Under the pieces are notes generated by a model, which was given only the letters and a program-made list of their open reading frames with translations, had not been told where the DNA came from and ran no database searches. DNA of 64,000 nucleotides from an uncultured Tenacibaculum sp. (GTDB lineage Bacteria; Bacteroidota; Bacteroidia; Flavobacteriales; Flavobacteriaceae). Location of the stretch: NCBI RefSeq assembly GCF_947495995.1, contig NZ_CANMAX010000001.1, positions 248,001-312,000 on the forward strand, read 5' to 3'. The first letter of the stretch is position 1. Each line of letters starts with the position of its first letter. The position numbers were made by a program, and so were the translations under genes. This document shows, piece by piece, positions 35,317 to 41,489 of the stretch.

Positions 35317-35634
35317 ATGGCATTAGAAATTACAGATACATCATTTGAAGAAGTAGTATTAAAATCAGACAAGCCTGTATTAGTTGATTTTTGGGCTACT
35401 TGGTGTGGACCATGTAGAATGGTTGGACCAATTATTGATGAAATTAGTGGAGAATATGAAGGTAGAGCAATTGTTGGTAAAGTAGACGTTGATGCGAACC
35501 AAGAATTTGCAGCTAAGTATGGAGTTAGAAACATTCCTACTGTTTTAGTATTCAAAAACGGTGAAGTTGTAGCAAAACAAGTTGGAGCTGCTCCTAAAAA
35601 AGCCTACACAGATAAGATAGACGCAGCACTATAA
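35317..35634 (+). CDS. trxA: Thioredoxin
   Basis: The 105-residue cytoplasmic thioredoxin has the active site WATWCGPCRM, cis-Pro in NIPTVLVF and a C-terminal helix. The ATG at 35317 is the correct start. The open frame extends to 35287, but that overlaps the -7 box. It reduces disulfides and can feed DsbD-like membrane reductases such as the one at 28 kb. It is monocistronic, with its own promoter and a perfect palindromic terminator. Confidence 0.96.
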   Translation: MALEITDTSFEEVVLKSDKPVLVDFWATWCGPCRMVGPIIDEISGEYEGRAIVGKVDVDANQEFAAKYGVRNIPTVLVFKNGEVVAKQVGAAPKKAYTDKIDAAL

Positions 35635-35658
35635 AATTATTTTATAGAAAAATTAAAT

Positions 35659-35690
35659 AAAAAAGGTTTGACACGTGTCAAACCTTTTTT
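35659..35690. terminator. Perfect palindromic terminator of trxA
   Basis: AAAAAAGGTTTGACAC and GTGTCAAACCTTTTTT (35659-35674 and 35675-35690) form a 32-base perfect palindrome. It ends only 11 bases before the ATG of the DUF58 gene. Confidence 0.88.
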
Positions 35691-35701
35691 ATTTTAGATA
35701 T

Positions 35702-36628
35702 ATGAGTATTCAACTTTCATCACTTCAATCTTCAGAAATTAAAAACTTAGAACTTCTTGCCAAACAAGTTGTAGAAGGTTTTATAACAGGAATGCACAAA
35801 AGTCCGTTTCATGGATTTTCTGTTGAATTTTCTGAACACAAACTTTATAACAAAGGAGAAAACACAAGACATATCGATTGGAAACTTTTTGCCAAAACAG
35901 AAAAGTTATATACCAAAAAATATGAAGAAGAAACGAATTTGAGATGTCATATTATTATTGATAACTCTTCTTCTATGCACTACCCTATTAAGCAAACACA
36001 GAAGTTTGATGATCTTAATAAAATAGGATTCTCTTGTGTAGCAGCTGCATCTTTAATTGAAATCTTAAAAAAACAAAGAGATGCTGTTGGTTTAAGTATT
36101 TATTCTGACACATATGAATTTTATGCTCCTGAAAAAGGAAGTGAACGTCATAGAAAACTTATTATTAATGAACTAGAAAAGACATTAACATCAAAAACTA
36201 GTTCTAAATCTACAGAAACATATAAATATCTTCATGAAATTGCAGAAAAGATTCATCGTAGATCTTTAATTTTTGTCTTTACAGATATGTTTCAAACCAA
36301 TAAAAATCAAGAAGAATTATTTAATGCGCTTCGACATTTAAAGTATAATAAACATGAAGTTGTGTTATTTCATACTTATGATAAAAAGTTAGAATTAGAT
36401 TTTGATTTTGAAGATGGTCCTAAAAAGTTTGTAGATATTGAAACTAACCAGGAAATAAATCTTTATCCTGATAGTGTTAAAGACAATTATAAAAAGCAAA
36501 CGGAATCTTTCTTCAATGATTTAAAAAATGAATGTTTACAATATAAAATCAATTATGTTCCTGTAAATATTCATGAAGGATATGACACAATTTTAACGAG
36601 TTACTTAGTAAGCAGAAGAAAAACATAA
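35702..36628 (+). CDS. DUF58 (vWA-like) protein
   Basis: The product is 308 residues. The DUF58 signature begins HGFSVEFSEHKLYNKGENTRHIDWKLFAKTEKLY (motif near residues 38-72), followed by a vWA-like metal site IIIDNSSSMHYP (DxSxS). Such proteins often accompany MoxR ATPases in Bacteroidota, but none is next to it here. The ATG at 35702 sits 11 bases beyond the trxA terminator, and no -7 box fits in that space. It may depend on read-through or a start inside the terminator. Confidence 0.88.
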   Translation: MSIQLSSLQSSEIKNLELLAKQVVEGFITGMHKSPFHGFSVEFSEHKLYNKGENTRHIDWKLFAKTEKLYTKKYEEETNLRCHIIIDNSSSMHYPIKQTQKFDDLNKIGFSCVAAASLIEILKKQRDAVGLSIYSDTYEFYAPEKGSERHRKLIINELEKTLTSKTSSKSTETYKYLHEIAEKIHRRSLIFVFTDMFQTNKNQEELFNALRHLKYNKHEVVLFHTYDKKLELDFDFEDGPKKFVDIETNQEINLYPDSVKDNYKKQTESFFNDLKNECLQYKINYVPVNIHEGYDTILTSYLVSRRKT

Positions 36629-36641
36629 TTTTTTTTCGAAA

Positions 36642-36676
36642 GATTTTTGCAGAAACGAAAAAAGATTATATATTTG
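36642..36676 (+). promoter_or_regulatory. Promoter of the first tRNA-Asp gene
   Basis: TTTTTG (TTG at 36647-36649), a 19-base spacer and TATATTTG (36669-36676) fit the Bacteroidota consensus, 18 bases before the tRNA. Confidence 0.65.
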
Positions 36677-36694
36677 CACCCGCAATAAGGCAAC

Positions 36695-36768
36695 GGTCTG
36701 GTAGTTCAGCTGGTTAGAATACATGCCTGTCACGCATGGGGTCGCGGGTTCGAGTCCCGTCCAGACCG
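36695..36768 (+). tRNA. tRNA-Asp (GTC)
   Basis: This 74-base gene has a 7-bp acceptor stem GGTCTGG/CCAGACC, D-arm AGCTGGTTAGAAT, anticodon loop CTGTCAC with GTC, T-loop GGTTCGAGTCC and discriminator G. The 3' CCA is not encoded. It is identical to the copy at 36954-37027. It lies in the 535-base stretch 36629-37163 that has no protein gene. Confidence 0.96.
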
Positions 36769-36769
36769 C

Positions 36770-36797
36770 AAAAAGCTTCTCAATCGAGAAGCTTTTT
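36770..36797 (+). terminator. Terminator of the first tRNA-Asp
   Basis: AAAAAGCTTCTC and GAGAAGCTTTTT form a 12-bp stem around AATC, followed by more T, directly after the tRNA. Confidence 0.88.
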
Positions 36798-36927
36798 TTA
36801 TACCCTATATTTTATTTTTACAAATTCACACCAATTATACTTCTTAATTCTATTAGAACTTTTAAAGTAAAAACATACTTCTAAAACATTTTTTCAATTA
36901 ATATTTTATCTTTTTAAAAAGTTTTAG

Positions 36928-36935
36928 TAAGTTTG
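36928..36935 (+). promoter_or_regulatory. -7 box of the second tRNA-Asp gene
   Basis: TAAGTTTG matches TAnnTTTG, with the same 18-base distance to the tRNA as in the first copy. Its upstream bases differ from those of the first copy. Confidence 0.55.
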
Positions 36936-36953
36936 CACCCGCAATAAGGCAAC

Positions 36954-37027
36954 GGTCTGGTAGTTCAGCTGGTTAGAATACATGCCTGTCACGCATGGGG
37001 TCGCGGGTTCGAGTCCCGTCCAGACCG
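36954..37027 (+). tRNA. tRNA-Asp (GTC), second copy
   Basis: The 74 bases are identical to the gene at 36695-36768, with the same anticodon GTC, no encoded CCA, and the same leader and terminator. It borders the accessory cluster that begins at 37.1 kb. Confidence 0.96.
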
Positions 37028-37029
37028 CA

Positions 37030-37057
37030 AAAAAGCTTCTCAATCGAGAAGCTTTTT
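37030..37057 (+). terminator. Terminator of the second tRNA-Asp
   Basis: This is the same 12-bp stem (AAAAGCTTCTC/GAGAAGCTTTT core) with AATC loop as after the first copy, with one more leading A. Confidence 0.88.
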
Positions 37058-37098
37058 TATTTTCCACTCTAGTCAAAAAATAGCAATCTTTTTTCAAC

Positions 37099-37118
37099 AA
37101 CTAAACTTTTGTGTAGTT
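37099..37118. promoter_or_regulatory. LuxR-type operator A (ThiF-like gene)
   Basis: AACTAAAC-TTTT-GTGTAGTT is an 8-bp inverted repeat with one mismatch. Its centre (37108.5) lies 30.5 bp before the -7 box at 37139, the same as at operators C and E. This corresponds to about -44 from the expected start, where LuxR-type activators usually bind. Confidence 0.65.
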
Positions 37119-37138
37119 ATTACCATACTATTACATAG

Positions 37139-37146
37139 TATTTTTG
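37139..37146 (+). promoter_or_regulatory. -7 box of the ThiF-like gene
   Basis: TATTTTTG matches TAnnTTTG. Transcription would begin near 37152, after the GTG at 37146 and before the ATG at 37164. No -33 TTG is present at normal spacing, as expected for an activator-dependent promoter. Confidence 0.6.
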
Positions 37147-37163
37147 TGATAAATCCCAGAGAA

Positions 37164-37925
37164 ATGAGACAGAGATATATTAGAAATAGACTATACTTAA
37201 CTGAAAAAGAGCAAGAAACCATTAAAAACTGTTCTATAATCCTTGGTGGTTCTGGAATAGGAAGTGTGATTGCTGAATGTGCTCTAAGACTAGGATTTGA
37301 AAAGATTACCATTATAGATGGTGATCAAGTTGAACTATCTAATTTAAACCGTCAAAACTACACAGAAGACAATATAGACATTGATAAAGTTGAAGCAATT
37401 AAAAACAGATTATTAGCTATAAACTCTGATGCTCAAATTAATGTATTTAACGAATTTATTACTGAAGATAATATTAAAGGATGTGTAGAAGGACATCAGA
37501 TCGCAATTAATGCTTTAGATTTTTCTTCTGATATTCCTTTGCTTTTTGATGAGATTTGTCAGAAAAATAACATTCCTGTATTACATCCTTATAATTTAGG
37601 TTGGGGAGGTTTAGTTACTGTAATTACTCCGAAAGGATTATCATTAGAAACTCTAAAAAGAGCTAATGAAGATTTTAGTGAAGTTAATGTAGTGAAGTAT
37701 GCGACTAGTTATCTTAAATTTTGGGGAAATCCGCATGATTGGATCGAAGAAATACTAGAAAAGTACATGCAAGAAGAGGAGCGATTACCGCCACCACAGC
37801 TTTCTGTAGCGTCGTGGACAGTAGCCGCAATGTGTACACATTTATTGTTCAACATTGCCACAAACAAGAAATACAAAGAGTTTCCTGAATTTTATTTATC
37901 TACTATAATGAACGGCTTAAATTAA
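37164..37925 (+). CDS. ThiF/MoeB/HesA family E1-like adenylating enzyme
   Basis: The product is 253 residues. It has the nucleotide loop GGSGIGS at residues 28-34 and the E1 signature DGDQVELSNLNRQ at about 52-64, with the Asp and Arg that bind ATP. No zinc CxxC pairs are visible and there is no fused rhodanese domain, so it is not a plain MoeB. E1-like enzymes adenylate a C-terminal carboxylate; MccB of microcin C is a peptide-modifying example. The start at 37164 is preferred because the -7 box overlaps the earlier GTG. A LuxR-type operator precedes it, and a secreted peptide is encoded 1.7 kb on, so a peptide-modifying role is a reasonable guess, not shown. Confidence 0.8.
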   Translation: MRQRYIRNRLYLTEKEQETIKNCSIILGGSGIGSVIAECALRLGFEKITIIDGDQVELSNLNRQNYTEDNIDIDKVEAIKNRLLAINSDAQINVFNEFITEDNIKGCVEGHQIAINALDFSSDIPLLFDEICQKNNIPVLHPYNLGWGGLVTVITPKGLSLETLKRANEDFSEVNVVKYATSYLKFWGNPHDWIEEILEKYMQEEERLPPPQLSVASWTVAAMCTHLLFNIATNKKYKEFPEFYLSTIMNGLN

Positions 37926-38675
37926 TCTGTTGTTTGTTGCGTAAGCTATTGCTTCCGAAATATTAACAACTTCTAATTTATCAAATAGTTTTCTTCTATG
38001 AAACTTCACTGTGTCTGGGGAAACGAAAATAGCTTCAGCAATTTCATTAATTGTAAATCCTCTTACAGAATACCTTAAAATTTCACTTTCTCTGCTTGTT
38101 AGTTTAATCTTTTCAGTAGTTTTCCAGAAATCACCTTCTAAGTCGTATTTAAAGATTTTATTATCTCCTTTTTTATACACTTTAATATTTCCAGAATTTT
38201 GTTCAGCAGAAAGTGAAATTATACATAATGCTTTCCAAATCTTTCCGTCATTAGTTAAAAACAAAGGAGTTAACTTTTGATTGATTAAAATTATTTTTCC
38301 TTCATTATTCTTCAAATGAAAATCATAAGATATAGTATAATTCTTACGTTCCTCAATAGGAATTTTTTCGTAAAAATCGAAACCGATCGTATTAATTTTA
38401 AGGAGAAGATCTAAATCTGGTTCGGTAACATATTTAAAATAGAATGCGTATCCCATTTTTTCTACTTCTTCTGCGGTATGCCCACATAAGAATAATGGAT
38501 TATCAGAAACGTATTCAAAACCTTTCTGTTCGTAATCGATTATATAAATACTCTTATACGTAGTTCTAGCAAAAGCCTTAACAGGTTCTAGATAATCAAA
38601 TGTCTTTTTTTGATCATCGTCTGAGATTTCGTTAACGGTATTTTTGCTATAGAAAAAATCATTAACATTAGCCAT
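37917..38675 (-). CDS. PAS-LuxR transcriptional regulator
   Basis: The product is 252 residues. Residues of about 30-155 look like a PAS sensor domain (YKSIYIIDYEQKGFEYVSDN; KIWKALCIISLS). Residues of about 192-250 are a LuxR/GerE helix-turn-helix (LTSRESEILRYSVRGFTINE, IAEAIFVSPDTVKFHRRKLF). It lacks a receiver or an AHL-binding domain. The gene is divergent from the acyltransferase gene and convergent with the ThiF-like gene (9-bp overlap of ends). Palindromes in front of all three output genes suggest it is their direct regulator. Confidence 0.88.
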   Translation of the reverse strand: MANVNDFFYSKNTVNEISDDDQKKTFDYLEPVKAFARTTYKSIYIIDYEQKGFEYVSDNPLFLCGHTAEEVEKMGYAFYFKYVTEPDLDLLLKINTIGFDFYEKIPIEERKNYTISYDFHLKNNEGKIILINQKLTPLFLTNDGKIWKALCIISLSAEQNSGNIKVYKKGDNKIFKYDLEGDFWKTTEKIKLTSRESEILRYSVRGFTINEIAEAIFVSPDTVKFHRRKLFDKLEVVNISEAIAYATNNRLI

Positions 38676-38698
38676 AATGGAGGTTGATTAAGTTGTTT

Positions 38699-38706
38699 CA
38701 AATATA
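38699..38706 (-). promoter_or_regulatory. -7 box of the PAS-LuxR gene
   Basis: The minus strand reads TATATTTG, an exact TAnnTTTG match, 23 bases before the regulator ATG. Operator B lies 38.5 bp upstream of it, so autoregulation is possible, but with different spacing. Confidence 0.5.
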
Positions 38707-38736
38707 ATTCTTTTTTTCTTTAGTGATTTTGGACTA

Positions 38737-38752
38737 CTACACTTTTGTGTAG
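38737..38752. promoter_or_regulatory. LuxR-type operator B (distal site)
   Basis: CTACAC-TTTT-GTGTAG is a perfect inverted repeat, extending to 7 bp arms with the flanking A and T. Its centre (38744.5) is exactly 38 bp from that of operator C. It lies between the divergent regulator and acyltransferase genes. Confidence 0.68.
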
Positions 38753-38774
38753 TTTTCACATTATCAAATAGTTA

Positions 38775-38790
38775 CTACACTTAAGTGTAA
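38775..38790. promoter_or_regulatory. LuxR-type operator C (proximal site, acyltransferase gene)
   Basis: CTACAC-TTAA-GTGTAA is the same palindrome with one arm change. Its centre (38782.5) lies 30.5 bp before the -7 box at 38813. Confidence 0.65.
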
Positions 38791-38812
38791 CGTTTTCACT
38801 TCGATCTGTAGA

Positions 38813-38820
38813 TAGTTTTA
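38813..38820 (+). promoter_or_regulatory. -7 box of the acyltransferase gene
   Basis: TAGTTTTA is one base off TAnnTTTG. It ends 17 bases before the ATG, exactly as at the ThiF-like gene (37146 to 37164). Confidence 0.5.
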
Positions 38821-38837
38821 GAGTAAATTATTTTACT

Positions 38838-39518
38838 ATGTTACCATCTAAAAACTATCTGCAAAAACTAGAAATTAATCAAATAATAAACTTAGCTGAA
38901 TTTATTGTACTTGAAAATTACAAGCATCATGCTAACGAAACATTACCAAGTAATCATAAAGAAGATATAGACGCTATATATTATGAAGAACTAAATTACT
39001 TCAACGATTCTCAAATTTTTGTTTCTAAAGATATGCTAGGAACTATAAATGGAGCTATTCGAGTTTTACAATGGAACTTTAAAGATACACTACCATTACA
39101 AAAGATTTTTGGTATTCATCCTTTAATGGCTGTAAAGAACGATCGTGTGAATAATATCTTTCATATTGGGCGATTTGCAATCAATAAAAGTATAGGCGAC
39201 ATTAATCTATTTAAAAAATTAATGGTTTGTGCCATAAAACCAGTCTGTGAACACAAAGACAATGTCGCATTTGCCGAATGTGATAGTAAATTATTACGTG
39301 TATTACGATTATTAGGCATTAAAGCTACTATAATAGGTAAACCAATACACTATTTAGGATCTGAAACTATACCTGTTGCATTAAGCTATGATGGGCTTAT
39401 CAACTTCTATAATAAGAACAAATCTCTAGTTACTGTAGAGACAAATTACAACAACACTGAATCACTACCCAAAAGTGTAGTTTTCAATACTTTAAACACC
39501 AACTACCCTTTAGTGTAG
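38838..39518 (+). CDS. GNAT-fold acyltransferase, LuxI/FeeM-like
   Basis: The product is 226 residues. The layout follows GNAT-type acyl-carrier-linked synthases: GAIRV strand (about 72-76), FHIGRFAINKSIG at about 109-121 resembling the LuxI 'ExxRF.v' block, AECD at 146-149, then LLGI and a final strand ETIPVAL. This pattern is shared by AHL synthases and N-acyl amino acid synthases, so a small acylated signal or an acylated peptide is a fair guess. It is preceded by two tandem LuxR-type palindromes. Its last codons and stop contain two more, which control the next gene. The substrate is unknown. Confidence 0.68.
   Translation: MLPSKNYLQKLEINQIINLAEFIVLENYKHHANETLPSNHKEDIDAIYYEELNYFNDSQIFVSKDMLGTINGAIRVLQWNFKDTLPLQKIFGIHPLMAVKNDRVNNIFHIGRFAINKSIGDINLFKKLMVCAIKPVCEHKDNVAFAECDSKLLRVLRLLGIKATIIGKPIHYLGSETIPVALSYDGLINFYNKNKSLVTVETNYNNTESLPKSVVFNTLNTNYPLV
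39465..39480. promoter_or_regulatory. LuxR-type operator D (distal site, inside coding sequence)
   Basis: CTACCC-AAAA-GTGTAG is the same motif with one arm mismatch. It lies in the codons for the last residues of the acyltransferase, exactly 38 bp (centre to centre) before operator E. Confidence 0.6.
39503..39518. promoter_or_regulatory. LuxR-type operator E (proximal site, peptide gene)
   Basis: CTACCC-TTTA-GTGTAG has its centre at 39510.5, 30.5 bp before TACCTTTG at 39541. The final TAG is also the acyltransferase stop codon. Confidence 0.65.
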
Positions 39519-39540
39519 CAGAAAAAGAAAGGTAAGTAAC

Positions 39541-39548
39541 TACCTTTG
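39541..39548 (+). promoter_or_regulatory. -7 box of the secreted peptide gene
   Basis: TACCTTTG is an exact TAnnTTTG match. It would yield a leader of about 93 bases before the peptide ATG at 39648, which holds no obvious frame of its own. Confidence 0.62.
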
Positions 39549-39647
39549 AAGTGTAAGAAATACCAAAGGCCAATGGTTAGACCGATGTTCAATTAAAGTC
39601 TCAAAACTAAGATTGTTTTTAATTAACCTTTTTTAAATATAATAAAA

Positions 39648-39851
39648 ATGAAAAATTTAGTATCAAAATTAATCGGAGGATTAGCATTAACTGCTTTAAC
39701 AATTGGATCTTTTACAACAACTGCAAACGCTCAACCAGTAGACATGAACGAAGTAAGCATTACAACTGCAGCTAACTTTGACGAAACTTCTGAGCCATTA
39801 AAAGAGTGGACTTTTGTATCAAGAGACTACGTTTACAAGGGGTCTAGATAA
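39648..39851 (+). CDS. Secreted 67-residue peptide precursor
   Basis: A clear signal peptide (KLIGGLALTALTIGSFTTT then ANA) predicts cleavage after residue 28. It would release a 39-residue acidic-to-neutral peptide from QPVDMNEV to the end, EWTFVSRDYVYKGSR. It has no Cys, so it is neither a lanthipeptide nor a disulfide-bonded toxin. It has its own LuxR-type promoter with a tandem operator and is followed by a hairpin and two membrane-protein genes. Order and size recall SdpC-like or pheromone precursors, but sequence family recognition is lacking. A signal, toxin or exported modified peptide are all open. Confidence 0.72.
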   Translation: MKNLVSKLIGGLALTALTIGSFTTTANAQPVDMNEVSITTAANFDETSEPLKEWTFVSRDYVYKGSR

Positions 39852-39871
39852 GAAGTAATCTTCTACAACAT

Positions 39872-39904
39872 AAGGAAGGGTTACCCTGGTAACCTTTTCC
39901 TTTT
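39872..39904 (+). terminator. Hairpin between the peptide and membrane-protein genes
   Basis: GGTTACC and GGTAACC pair around a CT loop, extended by AAGGAA/TTCCTT with one bulge, then TTTT. It is followed within 25 bases by the next ATG. It may act as a partial terminator that leaves the peptide mRNA more abundant than downstream genes. Confidence 0.65.
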
Positions 39905-39926
39905 CTAATGTTTTAAAACTCTATTT

Positions 39927-40505
39927 ATGAAAACTTTTAAATACATATTACTCGGTTGTCTTGTTGCTCATATTGCGTTTATGCTGATTATAGGATTTAC
40001 AAGTTTTACTGAGTTTAAAGATGATCAAGAAGCTTACTCTAAGCTAAATCCAACCGGACAAAAAATAGTTGATTATAGTAGCTTTTTTAAATGTTCTGAA
40101 GCTGTAACTGATTTTATATACTGTTATTCTATTTTCACAGGAACCAATAGAGGGTATTCTTTTTTCTCGCCCAATGTCACTCAAATAAAAGTAGACATTG
40201 CTTTTATGGCAAATGATAAAAGAATAGAACTACCGCTCCTAACACAAGAATCTAAACTTAAGTTTGGATGTGCGAACCTGCACTTTAAGTCTAATATTTT
40301 TAATGTAGAAGAACGAGAGTTGATATTAAAATCGATATCATCTTACTTATTCTCTGCCAATCCAGATATTGAAAAACTTGATGTTTACTTAAACTTAAGT
40401 CGTTATATGGATTTAGAAACCGCTAAAAGTTTAGGTTACAAAGTAGCACATAAAAGTATATTAGGTTTCTCCGCAACAAAGCATCAGAAAATCGCTAAAA
40501 ATTAA
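39927..40505 (+). CDS. Single-span membrane protein, SdpA-like partner of the HTTM protein
   Basis: The product is 192 residues with one N-terminal membrane helix (YILLGCLVAHIAFMLIIGF). A presumably periplasmic domain holds FTGTNRGYSFFSPNVTQIKV near residues 71-90. It lies 20 bases before an HTTM gene. In SDP-type peptide systems a protein of this size and topology (SdpA) sits beside the HTTM protein SdpB and the toxin precursor SdpC. I base the comparison on gene order and topology; sequence similarity to SdpA is not demonstrated. Confidence 0.58.
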   Translation: MKTFKYILLGCLVAHIAFMLIIGFTSFTEFKDDQEAYSKLNPTGQKIVDYSSFFKCSEAVTDFIYCYSIFTGTNRGYSFFSPNVTQIKVDIAFMANDKRIELPLLTQESKLKFGCANLHFKSNIFNVEERELILKSISSYLFSANPDIEKLDVYLNLSRYMDLETAKSLGYKVAHKSILGFSATKHQKIAKN

Positions 40506-40525
40506 TTGTAAAAACTAATATCATC

Positions 40526-41437
40526 ATGGTTACTAAAATAGACAAATTCATTTTTCAAGGCTTCAAAAGCAGCAATAGGGAACTTGTAATTAAAGCAATC
40601 GTAATATTTGCATTAATTAATATACTAACAGTATTACCAGATTTATTTCATATTTATAGCGAACAAGGTATTATAAAAAGTGAAGTTAACCAGCGATACA
40701 ACTTTTGGTATCAACCAGTATTAGCATGGTTTTTTAAAAGCTTTTCTTATATCGGTTTAAGTGCTAACACAACATTAATTGTATTTGTTTTTGCTTATAT
40801 AAGTAGTTTAATAGCAATGCTGTTGAATGTTAATAAAGCTGTATTTGCATTTACTGCCTGGTTTATACATTTTATGTTGATTAATTCTGCATATTTATTT
40901 TCCTACGGAGCAGATTATTTTATGTCGTTCACTCTGATTCTTAATTTAGCTATATGTACAAGTTGTTTATTCAATAAAAACACACAAAACATATTGTATT
41001 CATTTACGATCCGATTTTTACAAATTCATTTATGCTTAGTATATTTCTTTGCTGGGTTAGGTAAAGCTTTAGGAACTGATTGGTTAGACGGAAATGCTAT
41101 ATGGTTAGTTATTAACACGTATTCATCAAGTACTGTTATTGAAAATTCATTACCATTGGTTGAACATCCGATACTGTTTAAGATTTTAGCTTTAGGGACT
41201 GTAATTATAGAATTGTTTTATGTAGCACTAATGTTTACCAAGTATACACGAAAAATAACATTATCGCTAGTAATTCTAATGCATTTAGGAATAGCAATAT
41301 TTATGGATTTCTATACATTCGGAGCTATAATGATACTATTAAACTTAATAGCATTCGGTCAACACATTAACTTAAAACCTATTATAAAAATTAGGAATAA
41401 AAGCAATTTAAATTCCTTGGAAACACAAACGATCTAA
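40526..41437 (+). CDS. HTTM domain membrane protein (SdpB-like)
   Basis: The product is 303 residues with about seven or eight hydrophobic helices and the HTTM-type stretch QIHLCLVYFFAGLGKALGTD, then WLDGNAIWLVIN. A late helix follows (ITLSLVILMHLGIAIFMDFY). HTTM proteins include vitamin K-dependent carboxylase-type and SdpB membrane proteins. No soluble carboxylase domain follows, so it fits the short SdpB-like class needed for peptide maturation or immunity. It is the third gene of the peptide transcript, with the PadR operator just beyond. Confidence 0.8.
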   Translation: MVTKIDKFIFQGFKSSNRELVIKAIVIFALINILTVLPDLFHIYSEQGIIKSEVNQRYNFWYQPVLAWFFKSFSYIGLSANTTLIVFVFAYISSLIAMLLNVNKAVFAFTAWFIHFMLINSAYLFSYGADYFMSFTLILNLAICTSCLFNKNTQNILYSFTIRFLQIHLCLVYFFAGLGKALGTDWLDGNAIWLVINTYSSSTVIENSLPLVEHPILFKILALGTVIIELFYVALMFTKYTRKITLSLVILMHLGIAIFMDFYTFGAIMILLNLIAFGQHINLKPIIKIRNKSNLNSLETQTI

Positions 41438-41449
41438 TATTTTTAACAC

Positions 41450-41472
41450 AATACATAGTATTACAATGTATT
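41450..41472. promoter_or_regulatory. PadR operator 1 (padR promoter)
   Basis: AATACAT and ATGTATT are perfect 7-bp arms with 9 bases between (41450-41472). It overlaps the region just upstream of the -7 box at 41478, as expected for autorepression by a PadR dimer. A closely matching copy lies at 42415-42435. Confidence 0.68.
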
Positions 41473-41477
41473 TTTAG

Positions 41478-41485
41478 TATATTTG
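41478..41485 (+). promoter_or_regulatory. -7 box of the padR promoter
   Basis: TATATTTG is an exact TAnnTTTG match ending only 4 bases before the ATG at 41490. The transcript would therefore start at or next to the initiation codon. Confidence 0.6.
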
Positions 41486-41489
41486 AATC

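Larger units (their letters stand above)
36673..37058 (+). repeat. Tandem direct repeat carrying tRNA-Asp
   Basis: Units 36673-36799 and 36932-37058 each contain the end of the -7 box, the leader GCACCCGCAATAAGGCAAC, the whole tRNA and its terminator. They are identical apart from one extra A before the second terminator. The intervening 132 bases are AT-rich and not repeated. Confidence 0.9.

Noticed and set aside
36673..37058. Tandem tRNA repeat as an attachment site for a mobile element.
   Set aside because: No integrase, transposase or matching far-end repeat is visible. I record it only as a hint under findings.
37146..37163. GTG start of the ThiF-like gene, six codons earlier.
   Set aside because: The -7 box ends on this codon, so it would not be in the mRNA.
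39549..39647. Leader of the peptide gene as a riboswitch.
   Set aside because: The 93-base leader is AT-rich and has no conserved-looking stem or known aptamer core.
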